In this document: positions 1-9,023 of the stretch, piece by piece
Layout of the letters: every line of letters starts with the position of its first letter
Numbering within the stretch: position 1 is the stretch's first letter
Assembly: GCF_009873495.1 (NCBI RefSeq)
Contig: NZ_CP046703.1
Location: 7,250,001-7,314,000 of the forward strand
Origin: Nostoc sp. ATCC 53789
GTDB taxonomy: Bacteria > Cyanobacteriota > Cyanobacteriia > Cyanobacteriales > Nostocaceae
DNA length: 64,000 nucleotides
Direction: 5' to 3'
Program-made: the position numbers and the translations under genes
The notes under the pieces: generated by a model
The model's database searches: none
The model's input: the letters and a program-made list of their open reading frames with translations, nothing else
What the model was told of the DNA's origin: nothing

Positions 1-192
1 GCTGTGCGTCACTATAATGATTACCTGCTCGAACTTCAGGATGTTATATGGACACTAGATGAAACAGGAAAAGCGAAAAAAGTTGCAGATTTGCCACCTG
101 AAAAAGAGATTTACAATCTTTTTGATGGTATAATCACCTTCACCCAAAGCCATGTGAGAGATGACTGGATTTCAGAAAATTTCCAATTTTAA
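1..192 (+). pseudogene. 3' fragment of a C5 cytosine methyltransferase region (frame 1)
   Basis: The reading frame is open from the window edge and stops at 190-192. It contains VADLPPE and then SHVRDD, which resembles the V-x-DLP...HV stretch between motif VIII and motif IX of C5 methyltransferases. The continuation of such an enzyme (ANHIARR, then motifs IX and X) lies in the next frame, from about 185 onward. That frame has its own stop at 155-157, so the shift must lie between 158 and 192. I infer one frameshift joining this piece to the downstream ORF. The 5' part is outside the window, so it could also be an unrelated tail. Confidence 0.5.
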
Positions 193-1285
193 TAGTCCGT
201 GCAAATTGGTTGCAAATCACATTGCTAGACGGGTTGGTTCAGATGTACAAAAGCGGATCGATGCCTTAAAAATTGGGCAAAAAATGCAAGACTTGCCTGA
301 AGAACTTTGGCACGATAGCTTTAAATTTTATCTCAAGCAAGATCCAAATCGTCAAGGTGGCCCAAATTTAAGAATAATTCGTCTTGATCCAGATAAACCT
401 TCATTAACGGTGACGGGGTACATTTTCAATAAATTTGTTCATCCCTATGAAAACCGATTTATTACTGTACGAGAGGCAGCTCGTTTACAAGGCTTTCCTG
501 ACAATATGAAATTTGAGGGAACGCTAACAAGTACTCAGCTTCAGGTAGGTAATGCTGTACCTGTACCGCTTGCAGAAGCTGTGTTTAAATCTTTAGTTCA
601 ACAAGCAAAGTTGTTAGGATTTGAAAATCGTTCCCTCAAAGCTTTCAGCGTATTTAGTGGCGCAGGAGGTATGGATATTGGTGCTTATCTTACAGGCAGT
701 ATAGAAACTAAGGTAGCTCTCGATAGTTGGTCAGATGCTTGTGCAACACTGCGTGGTTTTTTTGGTGGTCATATTTGCGTTTTGGAAAAGGATATTTCTA
801 CTGTAGAAAACCCGTTAAGTTTATGGCAAAAGTTTTCCGGTGAAGTTGAGAAACCAGATATTGTCTTTGGAGGGCCACCTTGTCAAGCTTTCAGTCAGGC
901 AGGTAAACAGAAAGGCTTTCAGGATGATCGAGGTGGTATGATTTATGAATTTTTACGTTTTGTCGAACATTTGTACCCGCCATTTTTCGTTATGGAAAAT
1001 GTATCTAATCTCAAAGGGATTGCAGGTGGCACACTATACCAGCAAATTTGGGACAAAATGGCGAATTTGGGTTACAACATCTCAATCGGTGTACTTTTAG
1101 CTGCTGATTTCGGTACTCCCCAATTAAGGCGGCGATTATTTTTTCTTGGTTGCCGAAAGGACATTGGTAGTATTCGCTTACCTTTATCTACTCATAGTCC
1201 TGAACTTGAATTATTTGGGCTACTACCTTACGTAACTGTTGCTAAGGCTTTTGTTGACTTGCCAGAAGCAGAGTTCAGCCGTTAA
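161..1285 (+). CDS. C5 cytosine DNA methyltransferase, motifs IX-X before I-VIII
   Basis: The 374-residue product has C5-MTase motifs in unusual order. The first ~150 residues hold the end of a canonical enzyme: TVREAARLQGFPD (motif IX region) and QVGNAVPVPLAEA (motif X). Then follow FSVFSGAGGMDIG (motif I, AdoMet loop), GGPPCQAFSQAGKQ (motif IV, catalytic Cys), MENVSNL (motif VI) and TPQLRRRLFFLG (motif VIII). The protein ends at a V-x-DLP segment with no second IX/X. This is either a circular permutation, known for M.BssHII, or two tandem enzymes fused in frame with the second truncated. The ATG at 161 probably marks a frameshift, not the native start. The catalytic residues are intact. No restriction enzyme is visible nearby. 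Confidence 0.8.
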   Translation: MTGFQKISNFNSPCKLVANHIARRVGSDVQKRIDALKIGQKMQDLPEELWHDSFKFYLKQDPNRQGGPNLRIIRLDPDKPSLTVTGYIFNKFVHPYENRFITVREAARLQGFPDNMKFEGTLTSTQLQVGNAVPVPLAEAVFKSLVQQAKLLGFENRSLKAFSVFSGAGGMDIGAYLTGSIETKVALDSWSDACATLRGFFGGHICVLEKDISTVENPLSLWQKFSGEVEKPDIVFGGPPCQAFSQAGKQKGFQDDRGGMIYEFLRFVEHLYPPFFVMENVSNLKGIAGGTLYQQIWDKMANLGYNISIGVLLAADFGTPQLRRRLFFLGCRKDIGSIRLPLSTHSPELELFGLLPYVTVAKAFVDLPEAEFSR

Positions 1286-1628
1286 TTTTATAATCGGAAG
1301 CTTGGCTATAAATACTCTAAAGTGATTGAGCTACGGTCAACTAGCTATGTAATTAACTAACTTAATATTATTGACTCACGGAACTAACCGACTTTGTGCG
1401 GTGCAATTACGGCTATGCCAGCCTCACCAAACCTTTTCCATTACTATAAGTGGATGAAAGATTAGGGATTAACCTTTCGGTAGATTAAGACAGAATCATC
1501 AAAACTGTATATTTGGATGGGGTAACACATAATTTGCCACAAAACCTCATGCTAAATCAGTAATTTCAATATAAACAGATGAAATTTTGATTGAATTCTA
1601 GTTAATTTGTTCCTTATCCTCATAAGCC
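1286..1628. other. Intergenic, no gene seen
   Basis: About 340 bases between the methyltransferase and the adaptor gene. Reading through the methyltransferase stop gives only 23 more codons. I see no RNA gene, strong hairpin or credible ORF. Confidence 0.5.
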
Positions 1629-2939
1629 ATGACATCCCCTGAGCCTCAAACTGATTTTGGAGAAAAAGCTCCACAAACCTCATTTGAGCCACCTTCTGGA
1701 AAACGGCGGTGGCTTTGGTTATTTTTAGCAGCACTACTATTGTTAGGGGGCGGAACAGCTCTCGTTTGGCGTTTGCTCACTCCGCAAAATTCAGCGCCTT
1801 CAACTACTAACGCTCAACCTCAAGGGGTAAGAGTCAAAGTATCCACAGTACAAAGCGGCATAATTGAGGAAAGTTCAGATTTTATTGCTAGCCTAAAATC
1901 CCAGCGCTCAGTCATCCTCCAGCCGAGGATTCAGGGCCAAGTTAGCCAAATATTTGTGAAATCGGGAGATCCAGTAGCCGAGGGAGCGGCAATTATACAG
2001 GTAGATCGTACACCACAAGCAGCGATCGCTCCTAACAATGCTGCGCCTCAAGCATTTTTATTGCAACTGGAAACTGCCCGCACTGTACTGAAATCTCTAG
2101 AAGCCCAACGAGCATCATACGTTGAGAATGTGCAATTGTATCAGCAAACCTACGAAAAATATTCCACTCTAGCTGAACAAGGAGCCGTTTCTCGACAGAC
2201 TCGCAATCAGTTTGCTGATCGACTTGCCAATGCTAAAACTAGTCTTGATGCAATTGATTCCAGGATTCAAGCCCAAAGAGCCAATATATTGCAGGCTGAA
2301 AAAACCTTACAGCAAGCTAATGTAAATACTCAAACACAACAAATCCAGTCTGACAAAATTACCGCTCCTTTTAGTGGCACAGTTGGCAACATTGCTGTGA
2401 AAGTAGGTGATTTAGTTAATACTTCCACACAATTAGTTAATCTCACGCAAAATCGGCCTTTAGAAGTCAACATCTCTGTGCCACTACAGCAAGGGCCGCA
2501 ATTGCGTAAGGGAATGCCAGTTGAAGTAATGAATACACAAGGTCAAAAGCTGGGTAGAAGTAGAGTATTTTTCATTGCGCCTACTGCTAATAACGAAACA
2601 CAAGGGATACTTATCAAAGCACTTTTTGACAATCCTAACGGTCAGCTACGTGCAGATCAATTGGTAAGGGCTAGAGTGTTTTGGAATCAGCGCCCCGGAA
2701 TTTTAATCCCCACAACTGCAATGACTCGTGTAGGTGGCGACACTTTTGTGTATGTAGTTGAAACCGAAACATCTCCCCAAGGTATATCTCAACAAGTAGC
2801 TCGACAAAAGCGCGTGAAGCTAGGCGAAATCAAAGATAATAATTACCAAGTTCTTGAAGGATTACAACCAGAAGATAAAGTTATTATCTCAGGGTTGCTC
2901 AATCTTAGAGATGGTGCTGCGATCGTTCCAGAATCTTAA
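1629..2939 (+). CDS. HlyD/AcrA-type periplasmic adaptor (membrane fusion protein)
   Basis: The 436-residue protein has a proline-rich cytoplasmic start, one membrane anchor at about residues 27-50 (RWLWLFLAALLLLGGG), then a barrel-sandwich (lipoyl) half ending in GDPVAEGAAIIQVD, a helical hairpin at ~140-230 rich in Q and A, the second lipoyl half (ITAPFSGTVGNIAVKVGDLV) and beta-barrel segments. This is the layout of RND or ABC adaptor subunits that bridge inner-membrane pumps to TolC-like channels. No pump gene is adjacent: the next gene is an oxidoreductase. It is therefore an orphan adaptor whose partner must be encoded elsewhere. A palindromic repeat follows the stop by 13 bases. Confidence 0.85.
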   Translation: MTSPEPQTDFGEKAPQTSFEPPSGKRRWLWLFLAALLLLGGGTALVWRLLTPQNSAPSTTNAQPQGVRVKVSTVQSGIIEESSDFIASLKSQRSVILQPRIQGQVSQIFVKSGDPVAEGAAIIQVDRTPQAAIAPNNAAPQAFLLQLETARTVLKSLEAQRASYVENVQLYQQTYEKYSTLAEQGAVSRQTRNQFADRLANAKTSLDAIDSRIQAQRANILQAEKTLQQANVNTQTQQIQSDKITAPFSGTVGNIAVKVGDLVNTSTQLVNLTQNRPLEVNISVPLQQGPQLRKGMPVEVMNTQGQKLGRSRVFFIAPTANNETQGILIKALFDNPNGQLRADQLVRARVFWNQRPGILIPTTAMTRVGGDTFVYVVETETSPQGISQQVARQKRVKLGEIKDNNYQVLEGLQPEDKVIISGLLNLRDGAAIVPES

Positions 2940-2952
2940 TTAAAGGGAGTGG

Positions 2953-2980
2953 GTAGAGACGCGATTAATCTCGTCTCTAC
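2953..2980. repeat. Palindromic repeat GTAGAGACG/CGTCTCTAC
   Basis: A 9-bp stem around GCGATTAATCT-type sequence, just after the adaptor gene. The same GAGACG core recurs near 3.9, 21.6, 56.7, 58.2, 58.3 and 63.6 kb, so this is a dispersed repeat that may double as a terminator. A short ATGACAA tandem follows at about 3004-3020. Confidence 0.7.
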
Positions 2981-3091
2981 TGAGGATTGGGCAAGTGGAG
3001 GACAAATGACAAATGACAAAATTTAACCTTAGTACAGTACTTTAACAGCAGATAATCACTTTGTTGCTCCAAAATAAAACTAGATTAATCT

Positions 3092-3832
3092 ATGTCATCT
3101 TTATCGGGGAAAGTTGCAATTATCACTGGTGCATCGCGGGGAATTGGACGAGCGATCGCACTAAAATTAGCTGGTAACGGCGCATCTATTGTTGTCAACT
3201 ATGCGGGTAATGCAGCCAAAGCACAAGAAGTTGTTGCAGAAATTGAAAAGTTGGGAGTAGAAGCGATCGCTATTCAAGCCGATATTAGCAAAGTACCCGA
3301 CATCCAACGCCTGTTTGAGCAAACACTTGAACGTTTTGGTAAAGTTGATATTTTAGTCAACAATGCCGGAATCGCCTTCTATAAAACAATTACTCAGGTG
3401 AGTGAAGAAGATTTCGATGCGATTTTTGCTATTAATGTCAAAGGTACTTTTTTTGCTTGCCAACAAGCCGCGCAACACCTATCAGAAGGCGGACGGATTA
3501 TCAACTTTTCGTCATCAACTACGGTGATGATGCTGCCAACTTATAGCGCTTATGTAGGAACCAAAGGTGCTGTTGAACAAATCACGCGGGTATTAGCTAA
3601 AGAATTGGGTGCAAAAGCGATCGCAGTTAATGTTATTTCTCCTGGCCCTACCGATACAGAACTATTCCGAGAAGGCAAAACCCAAGAACAGATAGATCGT
3701 TTGGCTCAAATGGCTGCTTTTGGCAAGCTGGGAGATGTGCAAGAAATCGCCGATGTAGTAGCCTTTCTCGCTAGCGATGAAGCCAGATGGATCACTGGGC
3801 AAAATATCCGTGTAAACGGTGGAATCGCATGA
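3092..3832 (+). CDS. SDR-family NAD(P)-dependent oxidoreductase
   Basis: The 246-residue protein is a classical short-chain dehydrogenase. It has TGASRGIG at ~13-20 (nucleotide binding), NNAG at ~89, a catalytic Ser in the NFSSST stretch, YVGTK as the YxxxK active-site pair, and a C-terminal TGQNIRVNGG typical of FabG-like and glucose dehydrogenase-like members. Length and motifs are complete. The substrate cannot be read from sequence, and 3-oxoacyl reductase is only one option. The gene stands alone, with a dispersed repeat about 25 bases after the stop. Confidence 0.9.
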   Translation: MSSLSGKVAIITGASRGIGRAIALKLAGNGASIVVNYAGNAAKAQEVVAEIEKLGVEAIAIQADISKVPDIQRLFEQTLERFGKVDILVNNAGIAFYKTITQVSEEDFDAIFAINVKGTFFACQQAAQHLSEGGRIINFSSSTTVMMLPTYSAYVGTKGAVEQITRVLAKELGAKAIAVNVISPGPTDTELFREGKTQEQIDRLAQMAAFGKLGDVQEIADVVAFLASDEARWITGQNIRVNGGIA

Positions 3833-3856
3833 GATAATTAAAGCTCTCCTCATCAA

Positions 3857-3945
3857 CCAATACAGTTCAGATAAACTCAAAACACTTGTAGAGACGGCGA
3901 TTTATCGGTTCTCAAAAACCCAAAATTTTTGCCAGTAGCCCTTAA
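3857..3945. repeat. 89-bp dispersed repeat (copy 1)
   Basis: Nearly identical to the reverse complement of 56630-56718. Both begin CCAATACAGTTCAGAT, share ACACTTGTAGAGACGGCGAT, and end TTTTTGCCAGTAGCCCTTAA. Only a few differences are seen by eye. The inner part can form a GAGACG...CGTCTC-type hairpin in copy 2, while copy 1 has lost one arm (GGTTCTC). The remaining bases 3946-4235 show no gene. Confidence 0.8.
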
Positions 3946-4235
3946 CCCAAGCGTATTGCCTCATAAACGCGATATTCTCCGTTTCAAAACCTCAGCTAGT
4001 AACCTGGGCATTGCTAGTCCTGTTAGGGTAGGCGAAAATTAGACTGCTACTCCGATTCATTCGAGCTTTTTACTCGAATATAATTGTCCAAGAGCAGCTA
4101 ACAAAACGGATTGCTAAATTATGGGCTGAAAAAGTTTGTATAAACCGTTTCTAGCTTATACAAAGAACGCCTAGTTTATCCGGTTGTAGAGTCTGTGTTT
4201 TCGTACTAAATATCACTTCCCTGTCATCCAAAATT

Positions 4236-4949
4236 ATGGATTTGTCCAACTTTACTACACTTCAAAACTTAGAAGCTGCCTTCGGTGGTGAATCGATGGC
4301 AAATCGCAAGTATCTGTTTTTTGCTGACGTAGCGCGTCAACTTGGGTTTCCAGACTTGGCAAAACTTTTTAAAGAAACAGCAGATCAAGAAACTGAACAC
4401 GCTTTTGCACATTTTAAGTTGCTGCATCCAGAACTTGTGGTAGAAAATGCGGCCGCTTTAACTGATGAACAAAAACGAGAAATTATATCTCGCTGTTTAT
4501 CTTTGGCAATTGAAGGCGAGACTTATGAATATACTACAATGTATCCAGAGTTTGCCGCCGATGCCCAACGCGATCGCGACAATCCTGCGGCTGAAGAATT
4601 TCTCAAACAAGTTAAAGAATCTACCGATCATGCCAACACATTTCGAGAAGCTGCACACCGTTTTGGCTTGCTAAAATTCATCGAAAATTACCATGCCGAT
4701 CGCTATGCTGAAGCCTTAGAAGTATTAAACGGAGGACAAACAGCAACTAGAGTTGCAGGTGAAGATCCTAAAACTCGGAAATGGATTTGTAGACAATGCA
4801 GTATGATTTACGATCCTGTTGCTGGCGATCCCGATTCTGGGATTGCACCTGGTACACCTTTTGAAGAAATTCCTGATGATTGGGAATGTCCGATTTGCGG
4901 CGCTAGCAAAAAAACTTTTAAGCCATTTGAGGAAAAAGTTGCAGCTTAG
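4236..4949 (+). CDS. rbr: Rubrerythrin
   Basis: The 237-residue protein has an N-terminal ferritin-like four-helix domain carrying the diiron carboxylates (for example [13 protein letters not shown], with further Glu residues in [13 protein letters not shown]). A C-terminal rubredoxin domain has CRQC at ~184 and CPIC at ~220 as the Fe(Cys)4 ligands. Members reduce hydrogen peroxide using electrons passed through the rubredoxin centre. The diiron-then-rubredoxin order is that of classical rubrerythrin. An insertion sequence begins about 7 bases after the stop codon, leaving the gene intact but replacing its native 3' flank. The ATG follows an AT-rich leader with no strong RBS. Confidence 0.92.
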   Translation: MDLSNFTTLQNLEAAFGGESMANRKYLFFADVARQLGFPDLAKLFKETADQETEHAFAHFKLLHPELVVENAAALTDEQKREIISRCLSLAIEGETYEYTTMYPEFAADAQRDRDNPAAEEFLKQVKESTDHANTFREAAHRFGLLKFIENYHADRYAEALEVLNGGQTATRVAGEDPKTRKWICRQCSMIYDPVAGDPDSGIAPGTPFEEIPDDWECPICGASKKTFKPFEEKVAA

Positions 4950-4956
4950 GACGGCA

Positions 4957-6488
4957 ATTAATTACTGGAGTTTGGACTAAAAAGCTAGAGAAAAGCAGTC
5001 AGCAGTAACACTGACTGCCGTAAAGTCAATGAAAGTAATCGATAAATCATTGACGTGATGATCCTGACACAACTAGAAAAATTCCGCCAAGGTATCTACG
5101 ATTGTTTGGGAAAGGCCAAAGATGCAGTATTTGAATTGATGGATGCAGTATTAACAAGTCCGAGTATCCCATCGTTTGTAAGCTTGTCACAAAGCCCAGT
5201 ATTTCGACGGCAATGGTCGAGCATTTATGCAGCACTACATGATAGTCGTCCACCAAAAAGAAAACTGATGAAGCTACTGGTACAGGAGGTAGTGACGGAT
5301 GAACAGCCATTTCTAGCAGGAGATCATAGCTTTTGGGCAAGACCAGAAGCGAAGACACTAAAAGAAAGAACTTTTCATGGGGACTCCAGGGGAAGCATAG
5401 GCATCGGACAAAGTTACAGTACGTTAGCGTGGATACCAGAAGCGGATGGGAGTTGGGCATTGCCGTTAAAGCACGAACGGATCACCAGCTTTGAAACGCC
5501 AACAAGTAAAGCCGCATTCCAACTTAAACAAATAACCCGTGAGTTAGGCAAAAGACCGCTTGCTGCTTATGACCGAGGCTACGGCAACGCCAAATTTGTC
5601 CAAGCCACGGAGAAGATTGACGCAGACCTGTTGCTGCGTTTAGCTTCTAACCGATGCGTATGGGGTACACCCGGTACTTACAAAGGACGAGGCGCACCGT
5701 GTAAACATGGTCATAAGTTTAAGTTCAATGACTCGGAAACTTGGGCAGAGGTAACTGAAACTCTAGAAGTTGAAGACCCGCAAGTTGGTCGAGTAAAAGT
5801 CATGCGCTGGAGTGGGTTTCATTTTCTTCAATCTCCAAACCGGGCAATGGAAATCATTCGCGTCGAGGTGATCCAACCAGTTGGACGCAATCGTAAGTTC
5901 CAACCCTTATGGCTAGCTTGGTTGGGTCAGACAATGCCTCCATTAGAGGATCTCTGGCAAAAATACCTCCGCCGCTTTGCTCTAGAACATTGGTATCGAT
6001 TTGCCAAGCAGAGGTTATATTGGACACAGCCTCAGCTTGGCTCTACTCAGGCAGCAGAGCGATGGAGTGACCTGATGCCATTGTTAACTTGGCAATTATG
6101 GCTAGCTAGACTTGCCTGTATTGATTCCCCCTTGCCTTGGCAATCGACTCAGGATAAACTGTCTCCAGGACGCGTAGCACAAGCCTTTCCTCTAATTTTA
6201 GCCACTATTGGCACTCCTGCTCAACCCCCGAAAACTCGCGGTAAATCACCTGGGCGTGCCCAAGGGCATCAGCCACCTTCGCGTAAGCGTTATCCCACTG
6301 TCAAAAAACACGCATCTAAAAAACCTAAAACCGAAGAATCACTTAAGAACGCTGATCTAACTGCTGCTTAGTTTCTGCTTCTTTTTCAACGATTCAACTT
6401 AACTCAGCCTCTAAAAGAAGTTGGGTAACTTTTTCTTGCTTTCTATTCATTGCTGCTAAATGCCAATTAGTCCAAACTCAAGTAATTA
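4957..6488 (+). mobile_element. Complete insertion sequence with 22-bp terminal inverted repeats
   Basis: The left end holds TAATTACTGGAGTTTGGACT (4959-4978). The right end (6467-6488) is its reverse complement with one mismatch in 22. GGCA occurs immediately outside both ends (4953-4956 and 6489-6492), a candidate 4-bp target duplication. The single gene inside is a DDE transposase. A CAGTCA...TGACTG hairpin precedes the gene. I infer an intact and possibly active element. Confidence 0.8.
5055..6371 (+). CDS. DDE transposase (IS4/IS701-like superfamily)
   Basis: The 438-residue protein shows AGDHSFWARP (first Asp region), AAYDRGYGNAKFV (second Asp) and LEHWYRFAKQRLYW (Glu with the following Tyr/Arg/Lys pattern) in the order expected for an RNase H-fold transposase. 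The C-terminus is basic and rich in Pro/Lys. It fills the IS between the terminal repeats and is full-length. Family placement is by motif only. The start could be the second ATG three bases downstream. Confidence 0.85.
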   Translation: MMILTQLEKFRQGIYDCLGKAKDAVFELMDAVLTSPSIPSFVSLSQSPVFRRQWSSIYAALHDSRPPKRKLMKLLVQEVVTDEQPFLAGDHSFWARPEAKTLKERTFHGDSRGSIGIGQSYSTLAWIPEADGSWALPLKHERITSFETPTSKAAFQLKQITRELGKRPLAAYDRGYGNAKFVQATEKIDADLLLRLASNRCVWGTPGTYKGRGAPCKHGHKFKFNDSETWAEVTETLEVEDPQVGRVKVMRWSGFHFLQSPNRAMEIIRVEVIQPVGRNRKFQPLWLAWLGQTMPPLEDLWQKYLRRFALEHWYRFAKQRLYWTQPQLGSTQAAERWSDLMPLLTWQLWLARLACIDSPLPWQSTQDKLSPGRVAQAFPLILATIGTPAQPPKTRGKSPGRAQGHQPPSRKRYPTVKKHASKKPKTEESLKNADLTAA

Positions 6489-6559
6489 GGCACTCTTTTT
6501 AGCATATAAACGCGAAGCGTCTTAAGGATACTTCGCGTTTTCGATTATTTATCGCAACA

Positions 6560-6706
6560 GAATTCAGGAGTCAGGATTCAGATGGGCTAAATGCCCCGCT
6601 ACCGCTAACAGAATGGATTGTGACCGAAAAAGCTTATAGTGCAACGCTTACGAATATCTTAATTCTGACTCCTGAATTCTGACTTCTGAATTCTGACTTC
6701 TGAATT
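6560..6706. repeat. MITE-like inverted repeat with 14-bp tandem units
   Basis: The left arm CAGAATTCAGGAGTCAGGATT is inverted at the right (about 6660-6682). The right arm then runs on as three 14-bp units of TTCTGACTYCTGAA (6663-6704). The interior GATGGGCTAAATGCCCCGCT...GCTAACAGAA resembles a stretch near 11567-11605, so the element is dispersed. Confidence 0.7.
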
Positions 6707-6733
6707 CTTCTTCAATGTTCTCAAATTAGCAAG

Positions 6734-8791
6734 CTAATTCCCCGGTGGACACAATTGCTGCACTTTTTGAGGAAGTTGCCGACACATTTGCTGGAATCCT
6801 TGAGGATTAATTTGCCACCAAGCAAATAATCCTAAACTTGTACCTCCTACAAGCAACGCCAATATTCCCCCCAGCATTACCAAGCGTTTACCCCGATTAG
6901 GTTTTGTAATTAAGGTTGGTGGAATTTCTGGGCTTGTAACTGATTCCTCTGAAGTATCTAAATGTAGATCCAAATCTAGATCCAAACCTAGATCCAAATC
7001 TAGCAAAGTTTGCGGACTTTCTGTGAAGGAAATTAATTCCTCTTGTTCCTGTTGTTCCTCTAATTCCTGTTGTTCCTCTAATTCCTGTTGTTCCTCTAAT
7101 TCCTCTTGTTCTTCTTGTTCTTCTTGTATCTCTGCTTCTATGATTTCTTCTGGTAACGCCGGAGTCACAGGTACTAAGTATTCGGGAGAAACACGGCAAT
7201 GAGTGAGAACAACTGACGTATTATCACGCCCATTTTTTTCGTTTGCCAAGTTAATCCAGTTGCGGACAGCATCTTCAACTGTCATCTGGTCTTTTAACAC
7301 GGGTATTGCATAATCTTGCCAATATTGTTCCACCCTGTTATTATCACTTAACCCATCAGAACACAGTAGTAATATGCCATCTTCTTCCACAATAAATCGC
7401 TGAATCTTAAGACGTAAAGATTCTGCATTTCTTGTTCCCAACGCTTGAGTTAAGGCAGTAGCATCTGTTCTTATTAATGCTTTTCGATACAAACTTTTGG
7501 CAAAGCGGACTTCTCGCGTCGCCACATCATCATCTACTGTGAGTAGCTGACAATAGTTGCGAGTAATCCAATAGGCACGGCTATCGCCAACATTAGCCAA
7601 GTAAAGTTCATGGGTATTATTTGATTGCCACCCAGTACTTGTCTGTACTCGCTGTGGAACTTGCAACGCCATGACAATGGTTGTAGCCATACGTTCTTTA
7701 CCTTGACGTTTTTGTTCGTTATTGCGGGCACAAATCACATTATTTACCACCCGTAAGCTTGCTTCTAATTGTTCCTGCAATAACTCTGGTGATACAAGTG
7801 CAGCTTGTTCTGTAACCTCCGCTAGTAAGGCGCGAATTTGCAACTTTACAGACTGCACTGCCAATCTACTGGCAACCTCGCCGCCTTCGTGCCCACCAAT
7901 GCCATCACAAACAATTGACAAGTGGGAGAATAAAGGCTCATCTAAGTCATTCAAAGTATTCGGGTAGCAAGCGTCTTCATTTTGCGCCATAATTGGGCCA
8001 ATATCTGTAAAACCTGCCACCTTCAAAACTAGTGGAAATTCTGCCGCAGATGCTAGTAATAAACCATTGAGTTGAGTAGCAACATCATCCAACTCAATTT
8101 CCGTTTCACACATATCCTGGACTATGTTCTGCAACCCTTTAGCTACTGATGTCTTTGCAGAAGCTACCCAAAACTGCCAACACTCCCCCAGATTTTTTAA
8201 ACTCAGCTTCTCATCTTCTGGTGTTTGGTAGAGTTCTAACAGTCGCACACACCAACCTTGGACTCTCAAGTTGTCTACCACCAGTAAACTGCGGCTAAGT
8301 CCTAATTCTGATAAAGGTGTCCAAAGTTGAAGAATTTGCCACAGCCAATAAACTTGTCGTACCGCCGTTGCTTGCTCCCAAGCCTCAACAATAGTTGGAT
8401 AGATATTTCCTGTGTCATCTATCGGCACATTTTCTAATAACAAGATATCAGTTGTATCTTCCTCACCATCACTAGCAAACCCATAAGCTTGGGGCAGATG
8501 TAACCGTTCTTGATATAACCGTAGATAAGGAATTACTTCCTTCGGTAATTCTTCAGGGACATCTGGTGGTAGTCCTGGTTGAGTATCCAGCCAAATCTGG
8601 CGAGTAATTACTCCATATCTATCTGCTACTTTTGTGCCTGGTGTAATTTGAGCAGACAATGAGCCAGTAGCCCAAAGATAGCGGTGAACCAAGGGAGTTT
8701 GGCAACTTGCACAAACACGATCTCCAATAGGGTTAATGGGGCTATTACAGCCTGGATTTATACAATAAATTGTCAGTTGAGTAGAAATCAT
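6734..8791 (-). CDS. 4-Cys zinc-ribbon PP2C-type protein phosphatase, membrane-anchored
   Basis: The 685-residue protein starts with a zinc-ribbon-like CINPGC...CASC motif (residues ~10-32). A ~220-residue region without a recognised motif follows, then a PP2C catalytic domain (~260-520) with QNEDACYP, VCDGIGGHEGGE, CSDGLSDN and GRDNTSVV, which carry the metal-binding Asp residues. After it come a low-complexity E/Q tract (EEQQELEEQQ repeats, ~545-580), DLDLGLDLDL, and one C-terminal membrane helix (LVMLGGILALLVGGTSLGLF). It dephosphorylates Ser/Thr in the cytoplasm. Such proteins are thought to oppose Hanks-type kinases, but no kinase is in the window. The E/Q tract makes spurious repeats in other frames. 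Confidence 0.9.
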   Translation of the reverse strand: MISTQLTIYCINPGCNSPINPIGDRVCASCQTPLVHRYLWATGSLSAQITPGTKVADRYGVITRQIWLDTQPGLPPDVPEELPKEVIPYLRLYQERLHLPQAYGFASDGEEDTTDILLLENVPIDDTGNIYPTIVEAWEQATAVRQVYWLWQILQLWTPLSELGLSRSLLVVDNLRVQGWCVRLLELYQTPEDEKLSLKNLGECWQFWVASAKTSVAKGLQNIVQDMCETEIELDDVATQLNGLLLASAAEFPLVLKVAGFTDIGPIMAQNEDACYPNTLNDLDEPLFSHLSIVCDGIGGHEGGEVASRLAVQSVKLQIRALLAEVTEQAALVSPELLQEQLEASLRVVNNVICARNNEQKRQGKERMATTIVMALQVPQRVQTSTGWQSNNTHELYLANVGDSRAYWITRNYCQLLTVDDDVATREVRFAKSLYRKALIRTDATALTQALGTRNAESLRLKIQRFIVEEDGILLLCSDGLSDNNRVEQYWQDYAIPVLKDQMTVEDAVRNWINLANEKNGRDNTSVVLTHCRVSPEYLVPVTPALPEEIIEAEIQEEQEEQEELEEQQELEEQQELEEQQEQEELISFTESPQTLLDLDLGLDLDLDLHLDTSEESVTSPEIPPTLITKPNRGKRLVMLGGILALLVGGTSLGLFAWWQINPQGFQQMCRQLPQKVQQLCPPGN

Positions 8792-9023
8792 AAAAGTATA
8801 AATTTAAAAACCAATCAACTCATGAATTTCGATTACATTTAGCTGGCAATGGCTTGAAGGCTAGAATAGACTGGATTTGTGTACCGCTAGCTACACCTGG
8901 TTACTGAAAGTAATCAAAATTATTGGTAAAAAGACCAAGTTTTGCTTTCTGTAAATAACTTACGTCTGGCTGTATCTAATCGTAGAAATGGATTTACGTC
9001 AATGTAGAGTCTAGGATGGCACT

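Noticed and set aside
5047-5460. Minus-strand 137-residue ORF opposite the transposase start
   Set aside because: It lies antisense inside the transposase gene, has no motif and is Ser/Leu-rich shadow sequence.
6663-6704. CRISPR-like array
   Set aside because: Units of 14 bp follow each other without spacers; it is a short tandem repeat in a MITE-like element.
6897-7199. Arg/Gly/Thr-repeat protein on the minus strand
   Set aside because: It is the E/Q repeat tract of the PP2C gene read in another frame.
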